The translations under genes and the position numbers were made by a program. 17,698 nt of DNA from an uncultured Clostridium sp. (GTDB lineage: Bacteria > Bacillota > Clostridia > Peptostreptococcales > Peptostreptococcaceae): the NCBI GenBank assembly GCA_900550335.1, contig URRU01000017.1, positions 1 through 17,698 of the forward strand, read 5' to 3'. Every line of letters begins with the position of its first letter. Position 1 is the first letter of the stretch. Positions 8,501 through 17,679 of this stretch are shown piece after piece. The notes under the pieces are model-generated. The model saw only the letters and a program-made list of their open reading frames with translations. It was not told where the DNA came from and did no database searches.

Positions 8501-8993
8501 AAAACCTGCAGCAATGTTATACAGCAGAATGGACAATCCTATAATATCTAGAAGTACACTTGTAGACGATGAAGAGGTTAAACAGCGGATTATAGAGTCG
8601 TTTAAAATGAATGGAATGCTTATAAAGGATATTGATATACTTTCGTACATGGATAAGGCCCTTGAATTGCCTGGAGGTAAGTCAAAAATAATTAAGGCGG
8701 CTAGAAATAAAAAAGATGGAAGTGTTTCAAAGTCTACATCTGGAGTTACAGATGAACAATTTGAAACTATAAGAGCATACATAAAAAAATCTATAAAAGA
8801 TTTATGCACAGATATGATGAGCGGAAATATAAAAATAGAGCCTAAAAAATCTAAAGATAAAGATTCTTGTCGGTTCTGTAGTTATTCATCTATTTGTCAG
8901 TTTGACACAGCACTTAAAAATAATTGCTATAAGGTTATACCTAATAGAACAAGCGATGATGTTATAAAAATGATGGAAGGAGATGTGAAGTAG
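5514..8993 (+). CDS. addB: ATP-dependent helicase/nuclease subunit B
   Basis: AddB, 1159 residues (B. subtilis AddB is about 1166), is one subunit of the AddAB helicase-nuclease that resects double-strand breaks and responds to Chi. The N-terminus is the AddB P-loop GRSGCGKT (8-15). A UvrD-like region follows, with a motif V-like block near 578-608 (VTVTEVDRMNN, then YLIGTVDGVFP). The C-terminal nuclease domain opens with SRLEKYASCPFAYF. It has catalytic Asp956-Tyr957-Lys958 (VDYKWG) and a GLQLQLLVY Q-motif. Cys795, Cys1119, Cys1122 and Cys1128 form the 4Fe-4S set known from B. subtilis AddB, with the same spacing in the C-terminal trio. The AddB nuclease is known to cut the 5'-ended strand, and its helicase-like core scans for Chi. 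The gene overlaps addA by one base (TAGTG), which suggests coupled translation. No defects are visible. Confidence 0.97.
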   Translation: MGVRFILGRSGCGKTEYMLNEINQKAISEDEKSPIIILLPEQYTYEMEKRVSNMFASGAKDRYMRVRPMGLKTLSDLVFSYCGNLSKVGINAAGKAIITHNSIEAVSNELELFSKSYTQPGFTTTISDMISELKQFMITPDRLDEIIGESGEILPENLVMKLKDIAKIYREFEKKLHEDYVDMHDRVVMLTEKISECSFLDDMDLYVDGYISFTPNQYELLKELMKKAKSTTFLFTMDSPFKTGYADYFASTRNTYNRIKDICEKEGIKVEKDVNLCNEDIKRFRGNEELQHLERYYNSYPYRIYQKKTEKIRIREYSNLYNEVEEVAKEIANDIIDGRYRYKDITIAARSIDSYESLIKSIFSEYKIPFYINKKSEAKNNPIITMIVSVLEMKKRRYGYETMFRYLKSGLLDFTEDEISLLENYVIANGISGNKWFEDVWEYRLPNSFYEYEESEEELETKKRINDIKNRVIEPIKKFDEKLSSKKRNTVEDICKYLYEFLEDINIFEKIEETIEKLREKGMLESAARYSQVWNMVSDLLDQLVEIMGDEKISLERFIRIVNIALDEYELKTIPPSIDQVTVTEVDRMNNPNTKHLYLIGTVDGVFPMPSKENGLLSDSDRGKLSDIDVELDKDSRKRVFEEQFLVYKAITATSDRLTVSYPIADSEGKTQRASIIISRIKKLFKNVDIKSYFLEGVYEKEDLKEVNSKIPTFNTMVDKIKEAADKDFEKGISDIWKDTYEYYLNDDRYNDITKRIVEGIDFTNQFEYVDEEKIKELYNSKTISVSRLEKYASCPFAYFIEYGMKAKDRKEYLFTAPDVGSFVHKVIENYSKTMHKDGITWHEVDDKYIELRVSEMVDELIAKIPGFILESSPKYKYLAHRLKVLITVSIKIIADQIKQGRFEPDDYEVEFGKKRKYPSIEVEYKENEKIELIGKIDRIDKYINEENKEFVRIVDYKWGKNDINLNDVYYGLQLQLLVYMDAILEGGEIPDNVPIKPAAMLYSRMDNPIISRSTLVDDEEVKQRIIESFKMNGMLIKDIDILSYMDKALELPGGKSKIIKAARNKKDGSVSKSTSGVTDEQFETIRAYIKKSIKDLCTDMMSGNIKIEPKKSKDKDSCRFCSYSSICQFDTALKNNCYKVIPNRTSDDVIKMMEGDVK

Positions 8994-11900
8994 TGGGAAG
9001 TACAAAATGGACTAAAGAACAGCAAGAGGTAATAGACCATAGAAATGGAAATTTACTAGTATCTGCTGCAGCTGGTTCGGGAAAAACGGCTGTTTTAGTT
9101 GAGAGAATTATAAGTATGATATTAGATACAGATGACAAAGTAGATATAGATAAATTATTGGTTGTTACCTTTACAAATGCTGCAGCATCTGAGATGAGAG
9201 AGAGAATAGGAGATGCTATATCTAAAGCTTTAGAAAATGACCCTTCAAATGAGCATCTTCAAAAGCAGATTTTATTCTTAAATAGAGCAAATATAACTAC
9301 AATACACTCTTTCTGTCTTGATGTTATAAAAAATAACATACACCTTTTAACATTAGATCCAAACTTTAGAATAGGAGATAGTACAGAGTGTCAGCTTATA
9401 GCTCAGGAAGCTATAGATGAGGTATTTGAAGAACTTTACGAACAAGGATATTTAGGTGATGAAAACTCAGAAAAAGGTAAAAGATTTTTAAAATTAATAG
9501 ATAGTTTTGCAGAAAGAAATGGAGACAATCAGGTTCAAAGTTTAATTATGTCTATATATAACTTTGCAATGTCATTCCCAAATCCTGAAAAATGGCTAAA
9601 TGACTCAGCAGAGGCATTCTTAGTTGGAGATGATTTTGATTTTACAACTTCTAAATGGGGAAGAATAATAATAAATTCTGTAAAAACAGAGATAGAGGAT
9701 ATAGTAGGAAATATGGAAAAAGCTCTAGCTACTGTTCATCCATATTTAGGACAGATAGAAAATATACAAAAGATAATAACAGAATCAGAAAGAATTGATG
9801 TAGTTTACGATAGTCTTGATAGAGGATGGGATGATTTTATAAAGGCTATAGGAGAGTTTTACCCTGAGGATTATAGAAAAGGCAAAAGGATTAAAAAAGA
9901 TGATCCAGAAGAAATGAAAGAAGCTTGGGATATTGCTACAGATTATAGAAAAGAAGCTATAGATAGTATGAAAAAAGTTGCAGAGATGTACAAAAATAGA
10001 TATTCAAAAGATATTAAAAAGGAAATAGATATGTCATACCCTATAGTGAGAGCTATATCAGATGTTGTTTTAGAGTTTTGGAAGAAATTTGAAGAAGCTA
10101 AAAGAGATAGAGGAATAATTGATTTTAGTGATATTGAACACTTTGCATTAGAGATATTAGTGGATAAAGATGAAAATGGAAACCAAATTCCTTCAGATAT
10201 AGCTAAAAGATATAGTGAAGAATTTAAAGAAATATTTGTAGATGAATATCAGGATAGTAACCTAGTTCAAGAGGCTATTTTGAGCAGTGTTGCAAATAAA
10301 GAGATGCCTAATAGATTTATGGTTGGAGATGTTAAGCAGAGTATCTATAGATTTAGACAGGCTAAACCTGAAATATTCCTACATAAATATGAAACATATT
10401 CTACAGAAAAAGATAAAGATGGAAGAAAAATAATGCTATACAAAAACTTTAGAAGTAGAAAAAATGTATTAGATGCTGTCAATTTTATATTCGAAAATAT
10501 AATGAGTAAAGAGCTTGGAGAAATAGAATATAATGATGAAGAAAAATTAAATCCGGGAGCAATTTTTGAAGAATGTAATGAAGAAAATGTAATAGTCGGA
10601 GGAAGTTGCGATGTCCATATAATTGAAAAAAAGGCGAATAAGGATTTAACTGATGAGCAGCTTGAGGAAGAAGAGGATTTAGATAATATCCAGATTGAAG
10701 CTAGGGCAATAGGAAAGATAATTAAAGAAATTGTAGGAAAAAATTCTGATGGAAAGATACAGATGGTTTACGACAAGGAAGAAAAGAGATATAGACAAGC
10801 TAAATATAAGGATATAGTAATACTTCTTAGAGCTACATCAAATTGGGCAAATGTGCTTACAGAAGAATTTACAAATATGGATATTCCGGTTTATGCAGAT
10901 ACTGGAACAGGATATTTTGATACTATTGAAATAAAAACAATAGTATCTCTATTAAAAGTAATAGATAACCCTATGCAGGATATACCTTTACTTGCAGTTT
11001 TAAAATCTCCAATTTATAACTTTACTCCAGAAGAGCTTATAGATATAAGAATAGTGGATAGAAACGTATCATTTTATGAGGCTATGAAAATATATGCAAG
11101 CTTTGATGATTGCGATAATAAAAAAGTTAGAGACTTTTTAGATAGGCTAGAGGATTATCAAAAGAGATCTTCTTATTTAAGTACAGATGAATTGCTTTGG
11201 TATTTATACAATGAAACAGGATATTACGCCTATGCAGCTATTTTACCAGCCGGTAAGCAAAGACAGGCTAACTTAAGAATATTATTTGAAAGAGCTAAAC
11301 AATTTGAAGATACTAGTTTTAAAGGGATATTCAACTTTATAAACTTTGTTGAAAAATTGAAAAAAGCAGATAGTGATATGGGAGAGGCTAAGACCTTATC
11401 AGAAAACGCAGATGTTGTTAGAATAATGAGTATTCACAAAAGTAAGGGTCTAGAATTCCCAATAGTAATTTGCGGTGGAATGGGTAAAAGATTCAATAAA
11501 ATGGATATGAATAGAGGAATTCTATATCACCACGAACTTGGATATGGCCCACAGGTTGTAAACTTAGAAACTAGATTATCATACCCTTCAATGATGAAAG
11601 AAGCTATGAAAAAGCAGATGACTGTTGAGATGCTTTCAGAGGAAATGAGGGTTTTATATGTTGCATTTACTAGGGCAAAGGAAAAACTGATAATAACAGG
11701 TGCTGTAAATGATGTTGAAAAGAATTTACAAAAATGGGCAGTTAATTCTCAAAAAATGACAAAGAATAATAAATTAGATAAGTACAATCTTTTAAAATCG
11801 GCATCATTTTTAGATTGGATAATGTCTGTTGCAATAGCCCACAAAGATGCAAGAGGAATACAGCCACTTGATTATAATATTCTTGAAAAGAAAGATAATT

Positions 11901-12853
11901 CTGAGTGGAAATTTAAAATTCATAAGAGAGAAGATTATACACTTACAAATGAGGATGAAGAGGAAATAAATTTAGCTGATATTTTAAGAGAAGAGCTTAC
12001 AAGTAGTAGAGAAGTTGACTACAGTGAAATAGTAAGAAATAGGTTAGATTTTAAATACCCATATCAAAAGAGTGTAGAAAAATCTGGAAGTATATCTGTT
12101 ACTGAGATAAAGAGACTTTGGAATCTTGAAAGAGAAGAAGAGGATAGAGTAGCACTTGAAACAGAGGAGAACCTATTTGTTGAGGATATAGGAAATATTG
12201 ATATTGAAAATCCTAAAATTAAAGAAGATAATCTTGAAATAGATATTAATGAAATTGAATTGAGTAGAAATAATAAAAAAACGGAAATAAAAAGACCTAA
12301 ATTTATTCAAGAAAATAAAGATGAGAAACTAAGTCCTACACATAAAGGTAGTGTTGTTCATCTAGTTATGCAGATAATAAATATGGACAGAGTAAATACA
12401 ATAGATGAAATAAAAAATCAAATTGAAGAATTTGTCCAGAAGGAAATAATAACTCAGAAAGAAGCTGATGTAGTCAATCCATTTAAGATTTATAAATTCT
12501 TTAAATCAGAACTTGGAAATAGAATGAAAAATGCAGAATTTGTTGGAAGAGAAAAGGCATTCTACACAGAAATTAATATGAAAGATTTATTTGCAAAAGA
12601 GGGGATAGATTACGACGAAAGTATAATGCTAAGAGGAATAATTGATGCTTACTTTGAAGAAAATGGAGAAATTGTACTTTTAGATTATAAAACAGACTTT
12701 GTAAATGAAGAAAATAGAGAAGAAGTTGTGGATAGATATAGAAAGCAGCTTGAGGTTTATGCAAAAGTAATTGAAGAAATAACAGATAAAAAAGTAAAAG
12801 AACAGTATATATATTTATTTGGTGTAGATGAATCTGTTAGAATAGATACATAG
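8993..12853 (+). CDS. addA: ATP-dependent helicase/nuclease subunit A
   Basis: AddA, 1286 residues, is the motor subunit of AddAB: a 3'-5' SF1A helicase with a C-terminal nuclease that cuts the 3'-ended strand before Chi. The start is GTG at 8993, sharing its G with the addB stop, with AAGGAG at 8977-8982. Visible motifs in order are Walker A AAAGSGKT (25-32), Walker B VDEYQD, motif III VGDVKQSIYRFRQA, motif V SIHKSKGLEFP and motif VI LYVAFTRAKEKL. The nuclease domain starts at about residue 1115 (HKGSVVH), with Asp1218 (RGIIDAYF), Asp1231-Tyr1232-Lys1233 (LLDYKTD) and QLEVY. It is about 50 residues longer than B. subtilis AddA; part of the excess may be the very acidic linker near 1045-1112, between the helicase and nuclease parts. 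All catalytic residues are present. The linker is probably flexible and of little functional significance. Confidence 0.97.
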   Translation: MGSTKWTKEQQEVIDHRNGNLLVSAAAGSGKTAVLVERIISMILDTDDKVDIDKLLVVTFTNAAASEMRERIGDAISKALENDPSNEHLQKQILFLNRANITTIHSFCLDVIKNNIHLLTLDPNFRIGDSTECQLIAQEAIDEVFEELYEQGYLGDENSEKGKRFLKLIDSFAERNGDNQVQSLIMSIYNFAMSFPNPEKWLNDSAEAFLVGDDFDFTTSKWGRIIINSVKTEIEDIVGNMEKALATVHPYLGQIENIQKIITESERIDVVYDSLDRGWDDFIKAIGEFYPEDYRKGKRIKKDDPEEMKEAWDIATDYRKEAIDSMKKVAEMYKNRYSKDIKKEIDMSYPIVRAISDVVLEFWKKFEEAKRDRGIIDFSDIEHFALEILVDKDENGNQIPSDIAKRYSEEFKEIFVDEYQDSNLVQEAILSSVANKEMPNRFMVGDVKQSIYRFRQAKPEIFLHKYETYSTEKDKDGRKIMLYKNFRSRKNVLDAVNFIFENIMSKELGEIEYNDEEKLNPGAIFEECNEENVIVGGSCDVHIIEKKANKDLTDEQLEEEEDLDNIQIEARAIGKIIKEIVGKNSDGKIQMVYDKEEKRYRQAKYKDIVILLRATSNWANVLTEEFTNMDIPVYADTGTGYFDTIEIKTIVSLLKVIDNPMQDIPLLAVLKSPIYNFTPEELIDIRIVDRNVSFYEAMKIYASFDDCDNKKVRDFLDRLEDYQKRSSYLSTDELLWYLYNETGYYAYAAILPAGKQRQANLRILFERAKQFEDTSFKGIFNFINFVEKLKKADSDMGEAKTLSENADVVRIMSIHKSKGLEFPIVICGGMGKRFNKMDMNRGILYHHELGYGPQVVNLETRLSYPSMMKEAMKKQMTVEMLSEEMRVLYVAFTRAKEKLIITGAVNDVEKNLQKWAVNSQKMTKNNKLDKYNLLKSASFLDWIMSVAIAHKDARGIQPLDYNILEKKDNSEWKFKIHKREDYTLTNEDEEEINLADILREELTSSREVDYSEIVRNRLDFKYPYQKSVEKSGSISVTEIKRLWNLEREEEDRVALETEENLFVEDIGNIDIENPKIKEDNLEIDINEIELSRNNKKTEIKRPKFIQENKDEKLSPTHKGSVVHLVMQIINMDRVNTIDEIKNQIEEFVQKEIITQKEADVVNPFKIYKFFKSELGNRMKNAEFVGREKAFYTEINMKDLFAKEGIDYDESIMLRGIIDAYFEENGEIVLLDYKTDFVNEENREEVVDRYRKQLEVYAKVIEEITDKKVKEQYIYLFGVDESVRIDT

Positions 12854-12890
12854 GCTATTTTTTAGCTAGTTGGAAAATAATGATTTGAAA

Positions 12891-12896
12891 GGGAGG
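12891..12896 (+). promoter_or_regulatory. Ribosome binding site that sets the sbcD start
   Basis: GGGAGG, inside a purine run AAAGGGAGGGGAA, lies 6 bases before ATG at 12903. An upstream in-frame TTG at 12870 would add 11 residues before the conserved MRFIHTSDWHLG start of the family and has no good ribosome binding site, so the ATG is chosen. Confidence 0.8.
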
Positions 12897-12902
12897 GGAA
12901 TT

Positions 12903-14102
12903 ATGAGATTTATTCATACATCTGATTGGCATCTAGGTAAAAACTTAGAAGGTCATTCGAGAATAGAAGAGCAGAGAATGTTTTGCTCGGATTTTGTTAA
13001 GATAGTAGAAGAAAATAATGTAGATATGGTTGTAATAGCTGGAGATGTATACGATACATCAAATCCATCTGCAGAAGCAGAAAAATTATTCTACTCTACT
13101 GTATCTAAAATAGCAGCAAATGGAAAAAGATGTGTCATTGTGATTGCGGGGAATCATGATAGCCCAGAAAGAATAGAGGCGGCATCTCCACTTGCATTTG
13201 AACAGGGAATACTATTATTTGGAAATCCTTTAAGCAAAACATCAACTGGAAAATTTGAAGGATTTGAGATAATAGAATCAAAAGAAGGAATGACAAAATT
13301 AACAATAAATGGAGAAAAAGTAAATGTACTAACTCTTCCATATCCAAGTGAAAAAAGATTAAATGATGCATTTGAAGCTGAAACAGATGAGGATAGACAA
13401 AAGACTTACTCTCAAAAAATAGGTCAGATATTTAAAGAATTACAGGAAGATTTTGAAGAGGATAGTATAAATATAGCTGTATCACATCTTTTTGTTGTAG
13501 GAGGTGAGAGCTCTGACTCTGAAAGACCTATACAATTAGGTGGAAGTCTTTTAGTTGAGAGAAAGGATTTACCAGATAAAGCAAATTATGTTGCATTAGG
13601 ACATCTTCATAAGCCACAGAAAGCATCGGAGCTTGGATGTTCATATTATTCAGGATCTCCACTTCAGTATAGTAAAAGCGAGAGAATATATGCAAAAGGT
13701 GCAAAACTTGTAGAAATACATCCAAATGAAAAGCCTAAACTTGAAGATATAATGTTTAATAACTACAAGCCTATAGAATTATTCAAGTGTAGAGGAGTTC
13801 AAGAAGCATTAGATATATGTGAACAAAATCGGGGAAGAAGCATGTGGTCTTATTTTGAAATAAAGACAGATGAAGTAATAAGTCAAGAAGATATAAAAGC
13901 TATGAAGAAAAATTTAGCAGATATTATAGAAATTAAGCCTGTAATAACATATCAACAGGAAGAAAAAACTGTAGATTTAAAAACTAAATCTATGGCTGAA
14001 TTATTCAGAGACTTCTACACTTTTAATAAAGGAGTAGAGCCAAAAGGAGATGTAATGGATATGTTTATGAAAATCGCTGGTGAAGAAGGGGGAGAAGAAT
14101 AG
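12903..14102 (+). CDS. sbcD: SbcD, Mre11-type nuclease subunit of SbcCD
   Basis: A 399-residue metallophosphoesterase, the nuclease half of SbcCD (bacterial Mre11-Rad50). SbcCD is a Mn-dependent double-strand exonuclease and hairpin endonuclease that also trims protein-blocked DNA ends. Metal-binding motifs are Asp8 and His10 in SDWHLG, Asp48 in AGDVYD, Asn84-His85-Asp86 in GNHDSPER, a histidine in VSHLF, and GHLHKPQ followed by YYSGSPLQYS. The C-terminal part carries the usual capping and SbcC-interaction region, with no catalytic motif. Length and motif spacing match the family. It starts 49 bases after addA and ends 2 bases before sbcC, so it belongs to the same transcript. The first residues (MRFIHTSDWH) are at the conserved N-terminus, which supports the chosen ATG. 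Confidence 0.97.
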   Translation: MRFIHTSDWHLGKNLEGHSRIEEQRMFCSDFVKIVEENNVDMVVIAGDVYDTSNPSAEAEKLFYSTVSKIAANGKRCVIVIAGNHDSPERIEAASPLAFEQGILLFGNPLSKTSTGKFEGFEIIESKEGMTKLTINGEKVNVLTLPYPSEKRLNDAFEAETDEDRQKTYSQKIGQIFKELQEDFEEDSINIAVSHLFVVGGESSDSERPIQLGGSLLVERKDLPDKANYVALGHLHKPQKASELGCSYYSGSPLQYSKSERIYAKGAKLVEIHPNEKPKLEDIMFNNYKPIELFKCRGVQEALDICEQNRGRSMWSYFEIKTDEVISQEDIKAMKKNLADIIEIKPVITYQQEEKTVDLKTKSMAELFRDFYTFNKGVEPKGDVMDMFMKIAGEEGGEE

Positions 14103-14104
14103 GC

Positions 14105-17100
14105 ATGAGGCCGATAAAACTGGAAATAAAAGGTCTTAATAGTTATGTCAATAAACAGACTATAGATTTTGAACAATTGACGGAAAGAGGCCTTTTTGGA
14201 ATATTTGGAAAAACTGGTAGTGGAAAGTCTACAATTTTAGATGCTATAACACTTTCTCTATATGGGAGTATTGCTAGAAACACTAAGGAATATATAAATA
14301 GTTTATCTGAAAAAGCAGAAATAAACTATGAGTTTGAAATAGGTTCAAGAAGATATGTTGTGGATAGACATATAGTTAGAAGCAAATCTGGTGGAATAAA
14401 AACATCTTATGCTAGAGTTATTGAAAAGCTAGGAGATGGAAGTGAAAATGTACTTGCAGATAAGGTAAATGAAGTAAATGAAACTATAATAAAAATAATT
14501 GGACTAACAGCAAATGACTTTACTAAGTCTGTAGTACTTCCACAGGATAAGTTTAACGACTTCTTAAAACTAGGTGGAATAGATAGAAGAAATATGCTAG
14601 AAAGAATATTCAACCTAGAAAAATACGGAAAAAAATTAATAGAAAGTGTAAGAAATAGAAAGAATAAAACAAAAAATCAAGTTGATATGCTACAAGTATC
14701 ATTATCTCATTATGAAGAGGTAAGCGATGAAAAATATGATGAGATGATAAAACAATTAGAAGAAGATAAAGAAACTTGTAGAGTAAAAACTAGACTACAT
14801 AAAGAAAAAGTAGAAAAATACGAGATAGATAAGGTAGTATACGAAAATCAAAAGCAATACAACGATGCTAAAAATCTTCTAAAAGTTTATGAAGATAAAA
14901 AAGAAGAAATAGAAGAAAAAAGAAAGAAAATGTCTAGGTCAGAAAATGCTAATATGATAGATCCTTATATAGACAATGTTGAAAAACTTCAAAAGCAATT
15001 TGAAGAGTCTAAGAATCAATTAAAGGTTATTGAAGATGAGATTAGGTTTATAAAAAAGGATTTAGAAATATCAAGAGCTAGATTTGCTGAGATAGAAAGA
15101 AAAAAAGACGATACAATACCTAGACAGAGCGAAGAAAAGGTAAAATTAGAGAGGGCTATAAGTTTATCAGAGGAAACAGAAGAATTAAAAGAAAAATTAA
15201 GTTTATTAAAAAATAAGGTAGATAAATTAGAAGCTCAGAAAAAAGAGCTTATAAAAAATATAGAGGATATAAAGGCTCAACAAACTCTTTACGCTGGAAA
15301 AATAAAAGATAGTGAAAATAGATTATCAGAAATAAATGTACCTGCTGCATATCGTCAAAATATAGAAAAAGGATATGCATATATAAAAGAATTAAATGAA
15401 GTAAAAAAAGAATTAGAAAAAAATGAATTGGATTTACAAAAATGTGAATCTGAATACAATGAAAATAACATAGCATTAAAACTAGTAGGCAGAGATAGAG
15501 ATTCTGTAAATGAAAGAATAGAAGAAATAGAAAATAGATTGACTATAATGTCTAAAAATGCACCTCTTAGCAATGAAGAAATAACTAAAAAAACTGAATA
15601 TGTTACAGAAATGCGCTCAGAACTTAGAGGATTAAAGCAGTTAGAAGAAGAAAGAGATAAGCTTCAAAATGAACTAAATGACTGCTTAGAAAAAAGACAT
15701 AGAATAAGCAGAGAAATATCGACTTCAGAGGATAGGGTTTCTAAAGTAAGAAAAGATATAGATACTGCAAAGAAAAATATAGATGAATTTAAGTATTTAA
15801 ATAGAGTATCTGATATAAGAAAAGAACTTGAGGATGGTAAGCCTTGTCCAGTTTGTGGTTCATTAGACCATATAAGGACAGATAGTACTAATTACGATGA
15901 TAGAATAGAGTATTATGAAGGTATTTTAAATAAAGAAAAGGAAAATGAAAGAGAAGAAATTGAAAGACTAGATTCATTAAAAATAAAGAGAAGTGGTTAT
16001 TTATCTGAAGAAAAGATAAAAACTGAGGCTATAAATAAGAAAAAAACAGAAATAGGAGAAAGAAATTCATTAGATCTTTCAAAGAAATACGACTCTGAAA
16101 CTAGAAATCTTGAGGCAGAAAAAAGAGCTATATCAGATTGGAATAATGAAAAAAATAGATTAAATGAAGATTTAAGAAGATATAAAGAAGACCATTCTAG
16201 AAATGATAAAGAATTTGCCAGAATAGAAGAGTTATTAAAGGGAATAATGAAACGTAAATTGGATCTGTCAGAAAAGGTATCTGAGTTAAAAAATAAAAAA
16301 GATAAGCTAGAATTAGAGATTGTATCTATAAAAAGAATAACTAAGGTAGATGATATATTCTCAAAAGTTGAAGAAATAAATGCAAATGAAATAGAATCAG
16401 AAAAAGTTGAAAAGGAATTAGCTGAATTTAGAAGTATTAAGGCTAATATAGACAAAACATTTGATGATTATAAAGCAAATATTCATTCTATAGAAGTCGA
16501 AGTTTCTTCAATAGAAAAAGATTTTGAAGGTAATAAAAAGCAATACTCAGAAAAAAATGACGAAATACAGAGAATAACTAAAGGAAAGAATCCTAAAGAA
16601 CTTCTTGAAAAAACTGAGCAAGAAATAAATAAAATAAATAGCAATTATTTAGAACTTAAAAAGGACTTTGATGAAAAGAGTAAAGCAAGGGAAGATAAGG
16701 ATTCTCTTAGAAGTAAGATACAGGGAGAGTGCAATACAACAGAAGAGCAGCTTGGATACTACAAAAATGTGTTAAAGGATATGCTTGCTAAGTATAGATT
16801 TGATAGTGCATATACTGTAAAGAAATTTGTCATGCCCACTGTAGATATTGAAATAATGAGAAAAGAAATATCTGACTACGATGAGGGTAGAAAAAACTTA
16901 GACTTTAAAATAGACGATTTAGAGAAGAAGTTGGACGGTAGAAAAGTGAAAGAGGAAGAGTTTGACGGATTAAATGAGAAAATTGTTCTATTAAAAGATG
17001 AAATAGGTGAGCTTGAAAAAAATAATGCGGTCCTATTTGACAGGATAACAGCTATGAAAAAAGACCTTGAAAAGAAGAAAAAAATAAAAGCAGAGTTTGA

Positions 17101-17623
17101 CGAGGTTTCAAATGATTATAGACTGTTGGATGAGATTGATAGGATAATTCAGGGAAATAAATTCGTTGAATATGTAGCGACAAATCACTTAAAATATATT
17201 GCACTTGAGGCATCAAAACGACTTTCTACAATAACTAATGGAAGATATGCTCTTGAAATAAACGATGCACTAGAATTTGTAATGAGAGATAATTTTAATG
17301 GAGGAGAGAGAAGGGGAGTAGATACACTTTCTGGTGGGGAAACATTCCTAACATCTCTATCTCTTGCACTTGCACTGTCATCTCAGATACAGATGAAGGG
17401 AAATGCACCACTTGAGTTCTTCTTCTTGGATGAAGGATTTGGCTCACTGGATGTTGAATTATTGGATACTGTAATGGAATCATTGGAAAAATTACACAGT
17501 TCTAATTTAAGTATAGGAATAATATCACATGTTGAAGAATTAAAAAATAGAGTACCAGTAAAACTAGTAGTAACAGCTGGGGAAATTGGTGAAGGATCAA
17601 AGGTTAAAATCGAATATAGTTAA
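14105..17623 (+). CDS. sbcC: SbcC, Rad50-type ATPase subunit of SbcCD
   Basis: A 1172-residue SMC-like ATPase that clamps DNA and gates the SbcD nuclease. The N-terminal ATPase lobe has Walker A GKTGSGKS (35-42) and a Q-loop region with VVLPQDKF. Long Lys/Glu-rich coiled coils run from about residue 180 to 1010, broken by the zinc-hook Cys581-Pro-Val-Cys584 that joins two SbcC molecules. The C-terminal lobe has the ABC signature TLSGGE (1074-1079), then Walker B with Asp1109-Glu1110 (FFLDEGFGSLD) and the D-loop. The length is near the B. subtilis protein (about 1130). It follows sbcD by two bases, with GGGGGAG at 14088-14094 inside the end of sbcD, so translation is likely coupled. It is the last gene before a terminator. 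Nothing is missing or broken. Confidence 0.97.
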   Translation: MRPIKLEIKGLNSYVNKQTIDFEQLTERGLFGIFGKTGSGKSTILDAITLSLYGSIARNTKEYINSLSEKAEINYEFEIGSRRYVVDRHIVRSKSGGIKTSYARVIEKLGDGSENVLADKVNEVNETIIKIIGLTANDFTKSVVLPQDKFNDFLKLGGIDRRNMLERIFNLEKYGKKLIESVRNRKNKTKNQVDMLQVSLSHYEEVSDEKYDEMIKQLEEDKETCRVKTRLHKEKVEKYEIDKVVYENQKQYNDAKNLLKVYEDKKEEIEEKRKKMSRSENANMIDPYIDNVEKLQKQFEESKNQLKVIEDEIRFIKKDLEISRARFAEIERKKDDTIPRQSEEKVKLERAISLSEETEELKEKLSLLKNKVDKLEAQKKELIKNIEDIKAQQTLYAGKIKDSENRLSEINVPAAYRQNIEKGYAYIKELNEVKKELEKNELDLQKCESEYNENNIALKLVGRDRDSVNERIEEIENRLTIMSKNAPLSNEEITKKTEYVTEMRSELRGLKQLEEERDKLQNELNDCLEKRHRISREISTSEDRVSKVRKDIDTAKKNIDEFKYLNRVSDIRKELEDGKPCPVCGSLDHIRTDSTNYDDRIEYYEGILNKEKENEREEIERLDSLKIKRSGYLSEEKIKTEAINKKKTEIGERNSLDLSKKYDSETRNLEAEKRAISDWNNEKNRLNEDLRRYKEDHSRNDKEFARIEELLKGIMKRKLDLSEKVSELKNKKDKLELEIVSIKRITKVDDIFSKVEEINANEIESEKVEKELAEFRSIKANIDKTFDDYKANIHSIEVEVSSIEKDFEGNKKQYSEKNDEIQRITKGKNPKELLEKTEQEINKINSNYLELKKDFDEKSKAREDKDSLRSKIQGECNTTEEQLGYYKNVLKDMLAKYRFDSAYTVKKFVMPTVDIEIMRKEISDYDEGRKNLDFKIDDLEKKLDGRKVKEEEFDGLNEKIVLLKDEIGELEKNNAVLFDRITAMKKDLEKKKKIKAEFDEVSNDYRLLDEIDRIIQGNKFVEYVATNHLKYIALEASKRLSTITNGRYALEINDALEFVMRDNFNGGERRGVDTLSGGETFLTSLSLALALSSQIQMKGNAPLEFFFLDEGFGSLDVELLDTVMESLEKLHSSNLSIGIISHVEELKNRVPVKLVVTAGEIGEGSKVKIEYS

Positions 17624-17646
17624 GTTCAAAAAGGAATACGCGAATC

Positions 17647-17673
17647 TACACTCCAGGCTTCAAGCTTTGTGTA
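17647..17673 (+). other. Imperfect hairpin after sbcC
   Basis: TACAC (17647-17651) can pair with GTGTA (17669-17673). Inside, AGGC (17655-17658) can pair with GCTT (17664-17667, one G-U) around a five-base loop. The segment is clearly richer in G and C than its surroundings. It could stabilise the 3' end of the mRNA, form part of a composite terminator, or be a small interspersed repeat. It codes for nothing recognisable within the window. Confidence 0.4.
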
Positions 17674-17679
17674 CTATTA

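Noticed and set aside
8820..8824. AGCGG, the B. subtilis Chi pentamer, as a functional site
   Set aside because: A five-base word occurs several times by chance in a window this size, and the Chi sequence of this organism is unknown.
12851..12869. Small inverted repeat GCTA-T5-TAGC after the addA stop as a terminator
   Set aside because: The stem is only four pairs and no T run follows, so it is unlikely to end transcription between addA and sbcD.
15997..16455. 152-residue - strand open frame inside sbcC
   Set aside because: It is the complement of the Lys/Glu-rich coiled-coil codons, which reads as Ser/Phe/Leu; not a real gene.
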